From the NCBI GenBank assembly GCA_030765045.1, contig CM060962.1:144239025-144303024 (forward strand): a stretch of 64,000 nucleotides of DNA. Reading direction: 5' to 3'. Position 1 is the first letter of the stretch; every line of letters starts with the position of its first letter. Source of the stretch: Tenodera sinensis. Lineage: Eukaryota; Arthropoda; Insecta; Mantodea; Mantidae. Of this stretch, positions 22,666 through 33,540 are shown one piece after another. The position numbers and the translations under genes were made by a program. The notes under the pieces were generated by a model. The model searched no databases. It worked only from the letters and a program-made list of their open reading frames with translations, and was not told the DNA's origin.

Positions 22666-23400
22666 GGCATTGTGTTCCTACCATACTTAAAAAATATCAC
22701 CGGCCGAATTGATCGCATTTTACAGCGACATAACGTCAAGACGATCTTTAAACCCACCAGACAGTTAAGCAGTTTACTACGATCACCCAAGGATCCCCGA
22801 GAAGCTTTGTCATCGGCTGGAGTATACAGTATTCCTTGTGGTTGTGGCTCAGTTTACATTGGAACTACTCAGCGCAGTGTTAAGACCAGACTCACGGAAC
22901 ACAAAAGAAGCTGCCGCCTGGGCCAAACTGATAAGTCTGCGGTCGCTGAACATGCCATTAATGCAGTCAGTGAACACAGTATTAAGTTCCAGGATACGCG
23001 CATCCTTGCATCTACCATACATTACCATGCCCGACTACAGCGAGAGGCACCCTAACAACTTTAATAAGGAGGAGGAGGCCTTAAGATTAAACAGCAACTG
23101 GCATCCGGTCATAGAACATCATAAGAAGCAGGATAGCAAGGTAAGCCAATCAGAAGAGACCAGCAGCATAAGAGAGATAGAACCCCCTCCACCAGCCACC
23201 ACGCCTCTGGACGCCCCGGGCCAATCAGCGCACGTCGCGCATGGTATAAATGGAGCCACACAGACAGTCGACGCATCAGTCGCAGTGATACCTTCCACGA
23301 GGAGACTTCGACAACGCCACTGAGGATGTTTACCGCAGTTGTAAACGAAACGTCTGGAAGACAGATCTCCAGCAGACCACGGCATAACAGCCCGGAAGAT
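22666..23400 (+). pseudogene. Penelope-like element 3' part with GIY-YIG endonuclease, right arm
   Basis: The plus-strand frame 22651-23055 encodes the same protein as the left arm with only scattered differences (VYSIPCGCGSVYIGTTQRSV). After the shared frameshift near 23040 the frame 22838-23323 carries HPNNFNKEEEALRLNSNWHP and a Pro-rich tail. The arm continues past the end of its partner through TATAAATGGAGCC (about 23245-23257) into a hammerhead-like motif at 23320-23351 and ends around 23400. The two arms face away from a spacer at 22646-22665. They share a frameshift, so both derive from one already defective source or from one another. Confidence 0.88.
23320..23351 (+). ncRNA. Hammerhead-ribozyme-like motif at the Penelope 3' end
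   Basis: The sequence reads CTGAGGAT, then GTTTAC (23328-23333), a 7-nt loop CGCAGTT, GTAAAC (23341-23346) and GAAAC (23347-23351). The 6-bp stem is perfect and sits between the two conserved hammerhead core strands CTGANGA and GAAA. There is one extra T before the stem compared with the textbook core. Penelope-like elements are known to carry hammerhead ribozymes in their terminal repeats. Stems I and III and the cleavage site were not resolved by eye, so self-cleavage is inference. Confidence 0.5.
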
Positions 23401-24599
23401 ACTTCATTCTACAATTATATAGCCTGTGAGCATCTTGAAGAATAGGGCTTTTCAGCAGTGAAAGAAATTGCTTGAATCGCTCTTGAAGTTACCCTACATA
23501 TGTACACACATATACACAATTTTTCTCTGTTTATAATAGTATTGCTACATGTGACGGAAGGACCAAAGGACAATGTATTGTATACCAGTATACTCTTAAC
23601 GAACTAAATCAATTTTCAATACATTCCAGCTCTAGTACGTTGTAGTTTATTTCGAAAAAGGTGTTCCACTGCAGTCAGCGAGAGAATCTACAATAGCGAT
23701 GTCGAACCTTGTCTCTTTGGAGACGCTTACGTAATTAACGACTGTTCTCCACTTCACTCTTTCAGTCGGATTGTGAATCAGCTCTTGCTTGTGTCGTGTA
23801 GAAACACAACCCGACAGTCAGTATCAGCAACGGACACAAACAATCGATTCCATGGCAGTTTCTAAGTCATAACTTGAGTTTTCTGGCAAAGTCCTCAGAA
23901 GACCTCTTCATTCTGGATCAGTTTTGCAGAAATGGTAAACAGTAAGAGATTTGCTAAATAAAAAATGTGGATATGCTTAAAACACAAAATTTATGTTAAA
24001 TACGTCTTTTTCGAGATACAATTTATTATTTGTTTCAATTTGCAAATACTTACACTTCTCTCAAGTAGGAATATTTCATTCATTTTTTATCTCTTGGCCT
24101 TACAAACAGAACGGAGTTTCAAAAGAATCGCATAGCAACCAGCTCTTAAAAAAATTCACTATCGCTTAAAGCCTACTGTGCGTCCATATTCCCCTTACAC
24201 CTACAAGAAAATTAGCAATAAGACACTTTCTGAAAATGCTTATGTTGATTAAAATAAAGTAGATAGGGAAATAAACATTTGCAACGTTAGATCATATTAT
24301 CGTGCTATTCTAATGGTTAACATGCGGCTTGTCAAAACCTAATGCGGAAATGAAAGTATTCATGTTTTCTCCAAGCAAACATTCATATTCCCGCGTGGAC
24401 ATTTACTTCTAGGAAGATCAATGTCAAGAGAAAACAGCGAGATGTTGCAACTCTGTTTCACCCCACATGGAGTGGACAATTGTCTGTAATTTGTGATTTC
24501 TGTGATTTCATTGGCTACTCAGGGACTTCCGTGAACGAACAACGCATGCGATATGTCTTACATGAGAGGCTTCTGCTGATCAAAGGTAAAGCGCACGTT
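23401..24599. other. No gene seen
   Basis: AT-rich, apparently unique sequence with no recognisable coding or repeat content. Confidence 0.35.
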
Positions 24600-24900
24600 A
24601 ACCACGATTCCGTGGATTGGGTGGATTGGGTGGGTGGATGGAGGGGTGGATGGAGGGATGGATGGATGGAGGGATGGATGGAGGGGTGGGGTGGAGAGAT
24701 GGATGGATGGATGGATGGATGGATGGATGGATGGATGGATGGATGGATGGATGGATGGATGGACGGACGGACGGACGGACGGACGGACGGAGGGTGGGAG
24801 GGAGGGAGGGATGGAGGGATGAACGGACGGACGGACGGACGGACGGACGGATGGATGGATGGATGGATGGATGGATGGATGGATGGATGGATGGATGGAG
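24600..24900. repeat. (GGAT)n / (GGAC)n tetranucleotide array
   Basis: An imperfect left part (GGGTGGAT and GGAGGGATGGAT variants) is followed by long GGAT runs with embedded GGAC blocks (about 24762-24788 and 24823-24849) and a GGAG-rich stretch between them. Frames across it code strings such as MDGWMDG and are not genes. Confidence 0.95.
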
Positions 24901-24904
24901 TTTA

Positions 24905-25966
24905 AGGACCCGAAGACAGCCAGGTCATTTGGGACCACAATAAGATGATGTAAGATTGAGTATAGCTCTACATATATTTGTGAACAGAGTTTCCCCAAAT
25001 TTACCTATACTAGAAGCCTGTAATAGGTCAAGTGACAATCACTTGATGGATCTTCTAAGACTATACACTTCGACTTTGTCGTCAAATATCCTTCTTAATA
25101 TACTTCTTAAACGTAACGAGCACCAAAGAAGTAACTAGTGAACAGTGTGTGGAGTCTGTTGAGTTTTAGGGCCCGTCGACGAGGTCATTTGGGCTCTAAT
25201 GAACAAATTTATTTCGTAAATCAAGCGCAACGTACATATAACAAAACCGACACTGTAATGCATATGTGTGTTAAAGAACGACAAAGTTCGCGTATCGCGG
25301 AAGGAGGTAAATCAAGTCTCCCCTCGTTCACAGACGTTGGACATCGTTGATCTACAAGCAGCGAGCCCGTCGAAAACGATATCCCTGGAGCTTGTGTATT
25401 TGTCTTTGAACCTTTTCGATAAAAATCTCACAGTCTCTGCTGAGAATACCTTTGTAATCGGCAAGGATATTCTGACAACATATATCTATTATTCTCATGT
25501 AGATCCATTTATTTCGTTACTTCCCTTGTGGAGAACAAATCTATACAACAGAGGCAAGCGACCATAGAAGTCCTATTTTTAGTAGTATGGATATCATTGG
25601 CGCACCGGGAGATTATCACGGTTCTTCGCACAGAATTTCCTCAGGCAGCAGCATCTCCGTTGTAGGGTGCAGCGGTCTGGAAGTAACCGTTCCTTCCCGA
25701 GTACAAAGGAATCGCCACACAATATCTCAGACACTTTCGGATGGACTTCACACACTCCCTTATTGTTTGCTTGTCTAAACAAACACTGCTGACACTAAGC
25801 GATAGCACACAAGAAAACAAAGTGATGAAACAACAAACAAACGACATCGATTTTTACCAAGCATTTGAGCTCTGTTTCAATACATTCAGCAATTTACAAC
25901 TGATGCTATACAGATTCCTTGCAATGTCCCCAAATCGGCCTAAATATTTATAGCTAAATTATAAAC
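24905..25966. other. No gene recognised
   Basis: Mixed sequence. Two short stretches resemble each other (GGTCATTTGGGACC near 24922 and GGTCATTTGGGCTC near 25183). An open frame of 63 codons at 25587-25778 is serine-rich and unrecognised. I do not call a gene. Confidence 0.3.
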
Positions 25967-26048
25967 CAGGCGTGTCCAACCTTTTGTTCAAAAAGGGTCA
26001 CTGTCGCTAAGGTGAATTGGTTTGCGGGCTACAAGATTCCATTGTTTT
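25967..26048 (+). mobile_element. Solo hAT-like terminal sequence, second copy
   Basis: Begins CAGGCGTGTCCAACC and continues GGGTCACTGTCGCTAAGGTG, then GGTTTGCGGGCTAC. It is the same terminal family as 13990-14075. No transposase and no matching inverted end are nearby. SINE copy S2 lies about 100 bp downstream. Confidence 0.55.
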
Positions 26049-26149
26049 ACCGTAATAAATAGAACCTAAATTCCAAGATAAACCAATTTAAAAATAGCTA
26101 ATACACTGATGTGTCATTTGTATTAAAATATCAATCACATATTAGTTAA

Positions 26150-26281
26150 TTATCATTTATTTATGCCAACAAAGTTAATGCTGGTGTTTTTGAACACACA
26201 AGCCGTGCGTGGGCAATGTTTTAAGAGGTGGAATCAGGTCTGAAAAATGGCATTGAATGTTTCAGTGCTGATTCCACTGAT
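26150..26281 (-). mobile_element. tRNA-related SINE, copy S2 (lacks tRNA part)
   Basis: Flanked by ATATTAGTTAA (26139-26149) and ATATTAGTTTA (26282-26292), an 11-bp target duplication with one difference. The plus strand opens TTATCATTTATTTATGCC and carries the common body, then GGTGGAATCAGGTCTG. It ends in a short inverted echo of that head (CAGTGCTGATTCCAC). The tRNA-like core seen in S3 and S5 is missing. Confidence 0.75.
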
Positions 26282-26292
26282 ATATTAGTTTA

Positions 26293-26628
26293 CGGATAAC
26301 ATTCCAAATGCGTGCCTAGCATGGACATTATAGTTATTAAACAGTTTCTTTTTCAAAAATAATCAATTGACACCACAATTAATAAAAATTGGTTAAAAAC
26401 TTACAAAAATCCTTAAACTTTGCAGTATACTTGAAAGCGTCTACATAACTCATGAAAATTATAAACTCTTTTTCTATGAACTGAAAATACTTAACTATAA
26501 CCTATAAAGACGAAATATACAAACTCAATTTTGAAACTTGCATCATCCAACTATTAGCCTACTTAAAAGAGGAAAAAAACATGTAATTTTATACATTCAG
26601 TGAATTTACGTGATTGAAATTATTTCAG
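26293..26628. other. No gene seen; AT-rich
   Basis: AT-rich sequence ending in a plausible splice acceptor (GAAATTATTTCAG, ending 26628) for the candidate exon that follows. Confidence 0.3.
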
Positions 26629-26860
26629 ACATATGGACATACAGCCAAGCAAACAAGTTGACCCTTGCCGGACGCGGGCGCAGGGTGAATGTTCCTGAAC
26701 AGCCAGCAGGCGGCGAAACTGTACCAATGTTCATAGCGGAGCCTGAAGCAACCAACTCGCCTGTTCAGCAATATATTATTTCACCTCTACCACAAAGGTT
26801 CCACGTGTACCAACTGCGGATACAAGACCGCTCTAACTTAATTCCTTCAGTTCTTACAGG
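26629..26860 (+). CDS. Candidate internal host exon, function unknown
   Basis: A 232-bp open stretch lies between an acceptor (TTATTTCAG) and a consensus donor (GGTAAGT, intron starting at 26861). The open frame enters with 2 nt of a split codon and leaves with 2 nt of another. The peptide includes LTLAGRGRRVNVPEQP, GETVPMFIAEPEAT and QYIISPLPQRFHVYQLRIQD. Complexity is high, there is no stop, and GC content is above both flanks. I do not recognise the protein. It looks more like a real exon than any other non-transposon ORF here, but neighbouring exons are not visible within the window. Confidence 0.45.
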
Positions 26861-27588
26861 GTAAGTCTTGAAACCGAAATTATAATGTCAATATATATTT
26901 GATAATGGAAAGAAACAAAAGGAGATTCTAGTCAACAGTTAAGGGGAAAACGTAATAAAGCTGAATATGTTAAAGTCTCAAGAATGGAAGCCTAGGCAGA
27001 TTTAAATGAGTGACAAGGTTACAATTGTTGTATGTACAAACCTCTAACGACTCAGTGGGCTGATTCCTATCTTACCATGACGTGCTCTAAAGTTAGCCAA
27101 TGGAAATCGCTTCCTTCGTGTTGCAACGCAAGACACACTCGTCTTGAATCGAGTCGAGAGAACGCACGTGCAACTTGGGAGTTGTACGTAAGCTAGCACG
27201 TATACATAATTCGGCGGTTGCTAAAGGGTGACAAAGTTAAAGTGTTATAACGTTGTAGTTGAAGTTACAAAGTTACATTCTATTTAAATATCGTCGGCAG
27301 TTCTCTACAAATCTGGAAATTTACAAATAAAGTGATATGTTGGTTGATTCTTCGTTTGGTTCCATTCCTACCATAACTCACGCATACCCTGTAGATTAGG
27401 ACCTCTTGCTAGAGCTAGTCCGGACACCAAACACGAGATCTTATAGGCCTTAAAGGCGACGTCTTCGACTTCGACGGAGAGGAAAGTTTGCGTCAGTCTT
27501 GTTTGCTAAATCAGTTGTAGCATTATTCTATAACTTCAAGTCACCACCCCTCTTCACATACAATCTTAACTACTAACATGTGTTTATA

Positions 27589-27590
<2 letters not shown>
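26861..27590. other. No gene seen
   Basis: If the preceding exon is real this is its intron start (GTAAGT). Otherwise it is unassigned sequence without coding content. Confidence 0.3.
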
Positions 27591-27836
<246 letters not shown>

Positions 27837-28856
27837 TTCTTTATATAAAGCATGTATTTAGCAGTATCTTCCACTTATTAATTTGTGATGACTTTTTTCT
27901 GTAATTAAAGATCCTGAACCTGTGTCTTTACAGCATGAAACAGACTCGCACCCGTAGCAGTGAATGATCTCAACCAAGAACATCCCTCTGGCGCAATACA
28001 GTGTTGGGAACCAGAGGGTACCCTCAACAAATAACATGGCCCGCAGCCGAAGAACAGCGGATGCATCATCCTCACCATCACCAGCAAGAATGATAATGAC
28101 CTAGAATGAAAGGTGATACGAGTCAGTATTCAAAGGCCGTATATTCAAAAGTAAAATTGAAAATACAGCTTGAACAATGGATCGCAGCGAGTTCCTCAAA
28201 GCATGCAAGGATCTTGTTAAAAAGACATTGAATCCACTCTAAAGAATAGCATGTCTGGCTTAAAGACGAGTTGTTCAATGAACGTCTCATACTTAATCCA
28301 AACACCTGATAATGAGAAAGTGGAACCGATATTCTTTAATTCCATGATTTTATTTTGTTACATATTGTTCTTATACAAGGAGTAACTAACCTAAATTACA
28401 TTATTCACTTCTACAATGCCTTTGCAGTTTAAACTTTCGTTTATTCTATATTTAATATTTATTTAATTCATATTTTCTTTTAGAAGTGATTCTTATTACT
28501 AAACTAATTGTTACTCGTATATCTAGGTTATATAATTAAAGGTCCTCTATCAGTGGGATGTCATAATTAGGACTGTCGGGTAGTCAAGTCTTCTAGGACA
28601 GTCAGTTTCATTTGTTCATTATTTATTAATTGCTCATCCGTTGTTTTGTTACATATTTTATACATGTAACTCAACCTGAGTCACATTATTCAATTTTACA
28701 GACCTCTGAGAGTCCAGGGTTTCTTTCACAGGTTTTCAATCAGTGTTGGACGTGACAATCGGGAATTGAAGTCGTCTAATCTTCTTCTAGGTTTGGCGTC
28801 AGTCCAAGACAAAGGAAAATCAGCGATTATCTAACGTTGAGACAAACTTTCATTCA
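27837..28856. other. No gene recognised
   Basis: Unassigned sequence. A GC-richer block at about 27940-28090 is unrecognised. The end nearest 28857 may belong to the polymerase-bearing element. Confidence 0.3.
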
Positions 28857-29700
28857 ATGAAAAACGACATTTTAGAAATCCTGGCCTGTTGTGAAGGCCA
28901 AGCAAGTTCAAAAACACTGTTCGCAATCCTCTCGCTGGTAAATACTGCCGCAGAATATAATCCCCTTCGTGCTTCAGGATATACTGAGCTGCCAGAATAC
29001 AGCAAGCGGAAAAGGGAAGTTATCAATATTAAGAAAAGACACGATTTCTGTTTCGCCTGGCGCATGCTGTGTTCCAGAAACCCCGCAAATACCAATTGTG
29101 CACGCTTTCCATCGTATCCACGAGATTTGTTATTCAAAGCTTTTAATTATGATGGAATCACATTCCCGTTTTCATTCGATCAAATTGATCGTTTTGAGAA
29201 GCAAAATCCTCAAGCCTCTATAGCTGCATTTGCTCTGAATGACAACTTGGTGGAGTCTATTCGAAAACCATCTGTAAGACTAGCCACGTTAACTTACTAA
29301 TAGTTGAAGAGGATCACAAGTCTCATTACTGGTTCATCAGGGACATATCGAGGCTCACTAGAAGTCAGGTAACTAAGCATGGTGGAAAAATGTGGCTGTG
29401 CGAGGCATCCATGACAAGGTGTCCTAAAGAAGATGCCTTGAGATTGCATAAACTGAACTGCAATAAATATCAGAAACTCATCACAAGTCTCATTACTGGT
29501 TCATCAGGGACATATCGAGGCTCGCTAGAAGTCAGGTAACTAAGCATGGTGGAAAAATGTGGCTGTGCGAGGCATCCATGACAAGGTGTCCTAAAGAAGA
29601 TGCCTTGAGATTGCATAAACTGAACTGCAATAAATATCAGAAACTCAAAATACCTATCAGGGACAGGATCTCGAATTTAATGCTTTTTCAAGTACTGTTT
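28857..29700 (+). pseudogene. N-terminal fragment of a Maverick/Polinton-type DNA polymerase B
   Basis: The open frame 28857-29300 contains AAEYNPLRASGYTELPEY, REVINIKKRHDFCFAWRML and NYDGITFPFSFDQIDRF. These correspond to the region preceding the exonuclease/polymerase domains of protein-primed polymerase B in Maverick/Polinton-like elements. A frame change near 29295 leads to HYWFIRDISRLTRSQVTKHG and a Cys/His stretch, also typical of that region. The 167-bp segment coding this second block is tandemly duplicated (29313-29646), which shifts frame. No polymerase catalytic motifs, integrase or capsid genes are present, so this is a small dead fragment of a virus-like large transposon. A 52-bp satellite array begins about 90 bp downstream. 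Confidence 0.7.
29313..29646. repeat. 167-bp tandem duplication
   Basis: Two adjacent copies (29313-29479 and 29480-29646) start at ATCACAAGTCTCATTACTGG and differ at one base (CACTAG versus CGCTAG). A single recent duplication within the polymerase-B fragment, or an assembly duplication. Confidence 0.95.
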
Positions 29701-29785
29701 GTAATATATGATATGATCTGACCTGACCTGACCGTTGTTGGCAGGCTGAGAACAGCCCGAGGTGTGTCAAACGTGTACCTGTTAC

Positions 29786-31732
29786 CGTGTGCCTCGTGGC
29801 AAGCAATGCGTCATTTTGTAAACAAAACACCTTATTGGCGTGTGCCTCGTGGCAAGCACTGCGTCAGTTGTAAACGAGACACCTTATTGGCGTGTGCCTC
29901 GTGGCAAGTACTGCGTCATTTGTAAACAAGACACCTTATTGGCGTGTGCCTCGTGGCAAGCACTGCGTCAGTTGTAAACGAGACACCTTATTGGCGTGTG
30001 CCTCGTGGCAAGTACTGCGTCATTTGTAAACAAGACACCTTATTGGCGTGTGCCTCGTGGCAAGCACTGCGTCATTTGTAAACAAGACACCTTATTGGCG
30101 TGTGCCTCGTGGCAAGCACTGCGTCATTTATAAACAAGACACCTTATTGGCGTGTGCCTCGTGGCAAGCACTGCGACATTTGTAAACAAGACACCTTATT
30201 GGCGTGTGCCTCGTGGCAAGCACTGCGTCATTTGCAAACAAGACCTCTGACTGGCGTGTGCTTCGTGGCAAGCACTGCGTCATTTGTAAGCAAGAAACTT
30301 ATTGGCGTGTGCCTCGTGGCAAGCACTGCATCAGTTGTAAACAAAACAACTTATTGGCGTGTGCCTCGTGGCAAGCACTGCATCAGTTGTATACAAAACA
30401 CCTTATTGGCGTGTGCCTCGTGGCAAGTACTGCGTCATTTGTAAACAAAACACCTGACTGGCGTGTGCCTCGTGGCAAGCACTGCATCAGTTGTAAACAA
30501 AACACCTTATTGGCGTGTGCCTCGTGGCAAGCACTGTGTCAGTTGTAAACGAGACACCTTATTGGCGTGTGCCTCGTGGCAAGCACTGCGTCATTTGTAA
30601 ACAAAACACCTGACTGGCGTGTGCCTCGTGACAAGCACTGCATCAGTTGTAAACAAAACACCTTATTGGCGTGTGCCTCGTGGCAAGCACTGTGTCAGTT
30701 GTAAACGAGACACCTTATTGGCGTGTGCCTCGTGGCAAGCACTGCGTCATTTGTAAACAAGACACCTTATTGGCGTGTGCCTCGTGGCAAGCACTGCGTC
30801 ATTTGTAAACAAGACACCTTATTGTCGTGTGCCTCGTGGCAAGCACTGCGTCATTTATAAACAAGACACCTTATTGGCGTGTGCCTCGTGGCAAGCACTG
30901 CGTCATTTGTAAACAAGACACCTTATTGTCGTGTGCCTCGTGGCAAGCACTGCGTCATTTATAAACAAGACACCTTATTGGCGTGTGCCTCGTGGCAAGC
31001 ACTGCGACATTTGTAAACAAGACACCTTATTGGCGTGTGCCTCGTGGCAAGCACTGCGACATTTGTAAACAAGACACCTTATTGGCGTGTGCCTCGTGGC
31101 AAGCACTGCATCTTTTGTAAACAAGACATCTGACTGGCGTGTGCTTCGTGGCAAGCACTGCGTCATTTGCAAACAAGACCTCTGACTGGCGTGTGCTTCG
31201 TGGCAAGCACTGCGTCATTTGTAAACAAGAAACTTATTGGCGTGTGCCTCGTGGCAAGCACTGCATCAGTTGTAAACAAAACAACTTACTGGCGTGTGCC
31301 TCGTGGCAAGCACTGCATCAGTTGTAAACAAAACATCTTACTAGCGTGTGCCTCGTGGGAAGCACTGCATCAGTTGTAAACAAAACACCTGACCGGCGTG
31401 TGCCTCGTGGCAAGCACTGCCTCAGTTGTAAACAGAACACCTTACTGGCGTGTGCCTCGTGGCAAGCACTGCATCAGTTGTAAACAAAACACCTTAGTAG
31501 CGTGTGCCTCGTGGCAAGCAGTGCATCAGTTGTAAACAAAACACCTTATTGGCATGTGCCTCGTGGCAAGTACTGCGTCATTTGTAAACAAAACACCTGA
31601 CTGGCGTGTGCCTCGTGGCAAGCACTGCATCAGTTGTAAACAAAACACCTGACTGGCGTGTGCCTCGCGGCTAGTACTGCCTCAGTTTTAAACAAAACGC
31701 CTGACTGGCGTGTGCTTCGATGTAAACAAAAC
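29786..31732. repeat. 52-bp satellite array, about 37 units
   Basis: The unit contains GTGCCTCGTGGCAAGCACTG, then CGTCATTTGTAAACAAGACA and CCTTATTGG. Variants alternate CATTTGTAAACAAGACACC with CAGTTGTAAACAAAACACC, and TTATTGG with GACTGG, in a patterned way that suggests expansion of multi-unit blocks (for example the stretch 30190-30330 recurs at 31130-31290). Right-hand units are more diverged, and the last is truncated. Open frames inside are period artefacts: 52 is not a multiple of 3 and most units carry a stop in each cycle. Every unit has a 4-bp-stem hairpin (TGCC-TCGT-GGCA) and a GTAAACAA word. Confidence 0.97.
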
Positions 31733-32484
31733 ACTTGCCCCTTGCGGTACACTATCTTGGGAGATCGACACGAATCTAAATGTTAGGCCGGAAAGGTGCG
31801 AATGTAACTGAAATTATGCAGTCATTTAAGTAATAAAATGAAGATTCAGTTTTTCATAGCTAAGAAAACAGAAACATGGAAGAATGAAAATCACGTATTT
31901 TAGAGTTAAGCAAAGCTGACATACAAGGATACAAATTATTCTAATACTGCTATTATCCGTTGCGAACTAAAACAAGAGTAGTTGCTCTTAATACACAAAT
32001 AAATAAAAGTATTATCTTTATTTTTGTAAAACAATTGCGCTTTTCTGTATATTAATGGGCTGAAATAAAACTAATGATCTCGTCATAAATTAGAGCTGTG
32101 GTCATTTCTGTACAAGTAAACATGACGTTGCTACTATCCTTAAAATAAAGTATACATAATATGGAGTTTATCTATACGTATGACAAACCAAATTCGTATC
32201 TATTGCGGAGATATTGCTACGTTTACAAGTACCAGTCACCATTTTGAAATAAATGCCATAATCCAGTCTAAATATATTTATAGGCACTTTACAAAAAATA
32301 CCGAAAATGTACGTCATTTATGGCGATTATGTGGTGTTTAGTTAGCTTTTATTATTACTTAATTGAAGTTCTTAAAATTAAGTTGCATTTCAGCTCACAA
32401 GAGACCATACTGTTTGTGTTTTTTGTTTCCTTCTTATTTTAATGAAAGGGGAAAACAGAAGAAGAGTTGGAGACAAAGAGTGAC
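31733..32484. other. No gene seen
   Basis: AT-rich unassigned sequence following the satellite. Confidence 0.35.
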
Positions 32485-32733
32485 TTATTTCGCTAGATTT
32501 CTTTGGCCATGTATAAGAACTCCGTTGATGCGAACGGGTTCATGATCGCAAGCTAAATTCTTTCGTACTGCAAACAGTTGTACTTTAACCTTTCCGCCGG
32601 CCTTCACACCAACGTCAAGCGATATTTCCCCTAGCCCCTCAGGCAGCCGAATTTGTTGTTGAGAACACGCGACATGTACGTATCGAGCGGCCCTCAACGT
32701 TGCCATATTTCGCGCAGAAATTAAACTTTGCAT
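32485..32733 (-). CDS. Unrecognised open frame, possible exon
   Basis: A minus-strand frame from ATG at 32733 (a second ATG, MATLRAARYVHVACSQQQ, at 32706 has the better start context) to a stop at 32485. The peptide continues IRLPEGLGEISLDVGVKAGG and KVKVQLFAVRKNLACDHEPV. It has balanced composition, and the coding strand is GC-richer than its neighbours. No domain is recognised and it may be chance or a repeat fragment. The upstream side abuts dispersed repeat family B. Confidence 0.3.
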   Translation of the reverse strand: MQSLISARNMATLRAARYVHVACSQQQIRLPEGLGEISLDVGVKAGGKVKVQLFAVRKNLACDHEPVRINGVLIHGQRNLAK

Positions 32734-32739
32734 TACACT

Positions 32740-32889
32740 TTAACATTAAATTGTGGCTAAATTCTTTCGAATTAAGATAAAAAGGCATTACAGCGTTGCT
32801 CACACAATGTTTGTGCGACAGTGAAATAATAAACCATTTATGTCCCTTCGTCAAGAAGCTAGATGGCTCTAAATGTTTGATATATACAT

Positions 32890-32943
<54 letters not shown>

Positions 32944-33065
32944 TTTTTTTTTTTTCGGCGAAACGGTTCTTTATTGACAACAATTGTATTGGACATATTT
33001 GTTACACTCATGTAGTATCTCTGGTTAACGTCTGGCCGAAACAGTACCTTCCACCCATATAACTC
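32740..33065 (+). repeat. Dispersed repeat family B, copy 1
   Basis: Shares ordered blocks with 50640-50965: TTCGTCAAG(A/T)AGCTAG, CGGCGAAACGGTT, TTATT(G/A)ACAA(C/T)AATTGTATT, ACATATTTGTTACACTCAT, CTGGTTAACGT and CAGTACCTTCCACC. An (AC)n(AT)n microsatellite plus poly-T (32901-32955) is inserted at the point where copy 2 has only a short AT stretch. Unclassified and without coding capacity. Confidence 0.7.
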
Positions 33066-33089
33066 TTGCACGAACTATTCTTAGAAACG

Positions 33090-33540
33090 CTTATCATGTT
33101 AATCGAGATAGACATTTGTAGAAATGGTTTTATTACACATTTCCTTGTAGATAAAATAGGAATAGGGGAATACAGTAAGTTTAAGCGATAGTCGAAACTT
33201 TTAAGAGCTGATCGCTAAGTGATGGCTTTGAAATCCCATTATCTTAGTAGGGAGGGGGAAAACAAATTACGATTTCCCATTTGAGAAAAACATAAATATT
33301 TGAAATTTCAACCCAATAACAAGGAATGTCTCGGAAATGGTTAACTGCAAAAAATAAATTAATTACTTTAAAAATATTTGACATTAATTGTGAGCTTATG
33401 AGATCTACATTTTTGTGCAGTAAGATTCTGTCTCTCTCCCTTACGACTTACCAGATATCTAAGTCATTCAGAGTCCTTCAGAGGCTATACCCAAAAAAAT
33501 TCAAGGTGTACATTTTATTTGCAATACAAGTATACTAAAG
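33090..33540 (+). repeat. Dispersed repeat family A, 5' and middle portion
   Basis: Matches the copies at 40920-41345 and 57800-58090 through blocks such as GCGATAGTCGAAACTTTTAA, TGGCTTTGAAATCCC, ATAACAAGGAATGTCTC, GAAATGGTTAACTGCA and AGATCTACATTTTTGTGCAG. It stops before the CA-rich 3' portion. Confidence 0.65.

Noticed and set aside
24480..24998. Frames coding MDGW and HPSI repeats around 24.6-24.9 kb
   Set aside because: They are translations of (GGAT)n/(GGAC)n and have no support outside the repeat.
30100..30548. 114-codon frames coding MCLVASTASF-type repeats
   Set aside because: They arise where point changes remove the stop that a 52-bp unit normally supplies once per 156 bp; the frames are not conserved across the array.
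29786..31732. A CRISPR-like array: regular 52-bp periodicity
   Set aside because: The whole unit repeats, with no unique spacers between conserved repeats. The setting is eukaryotic, and no cas-like genes are present. It is a satellite.
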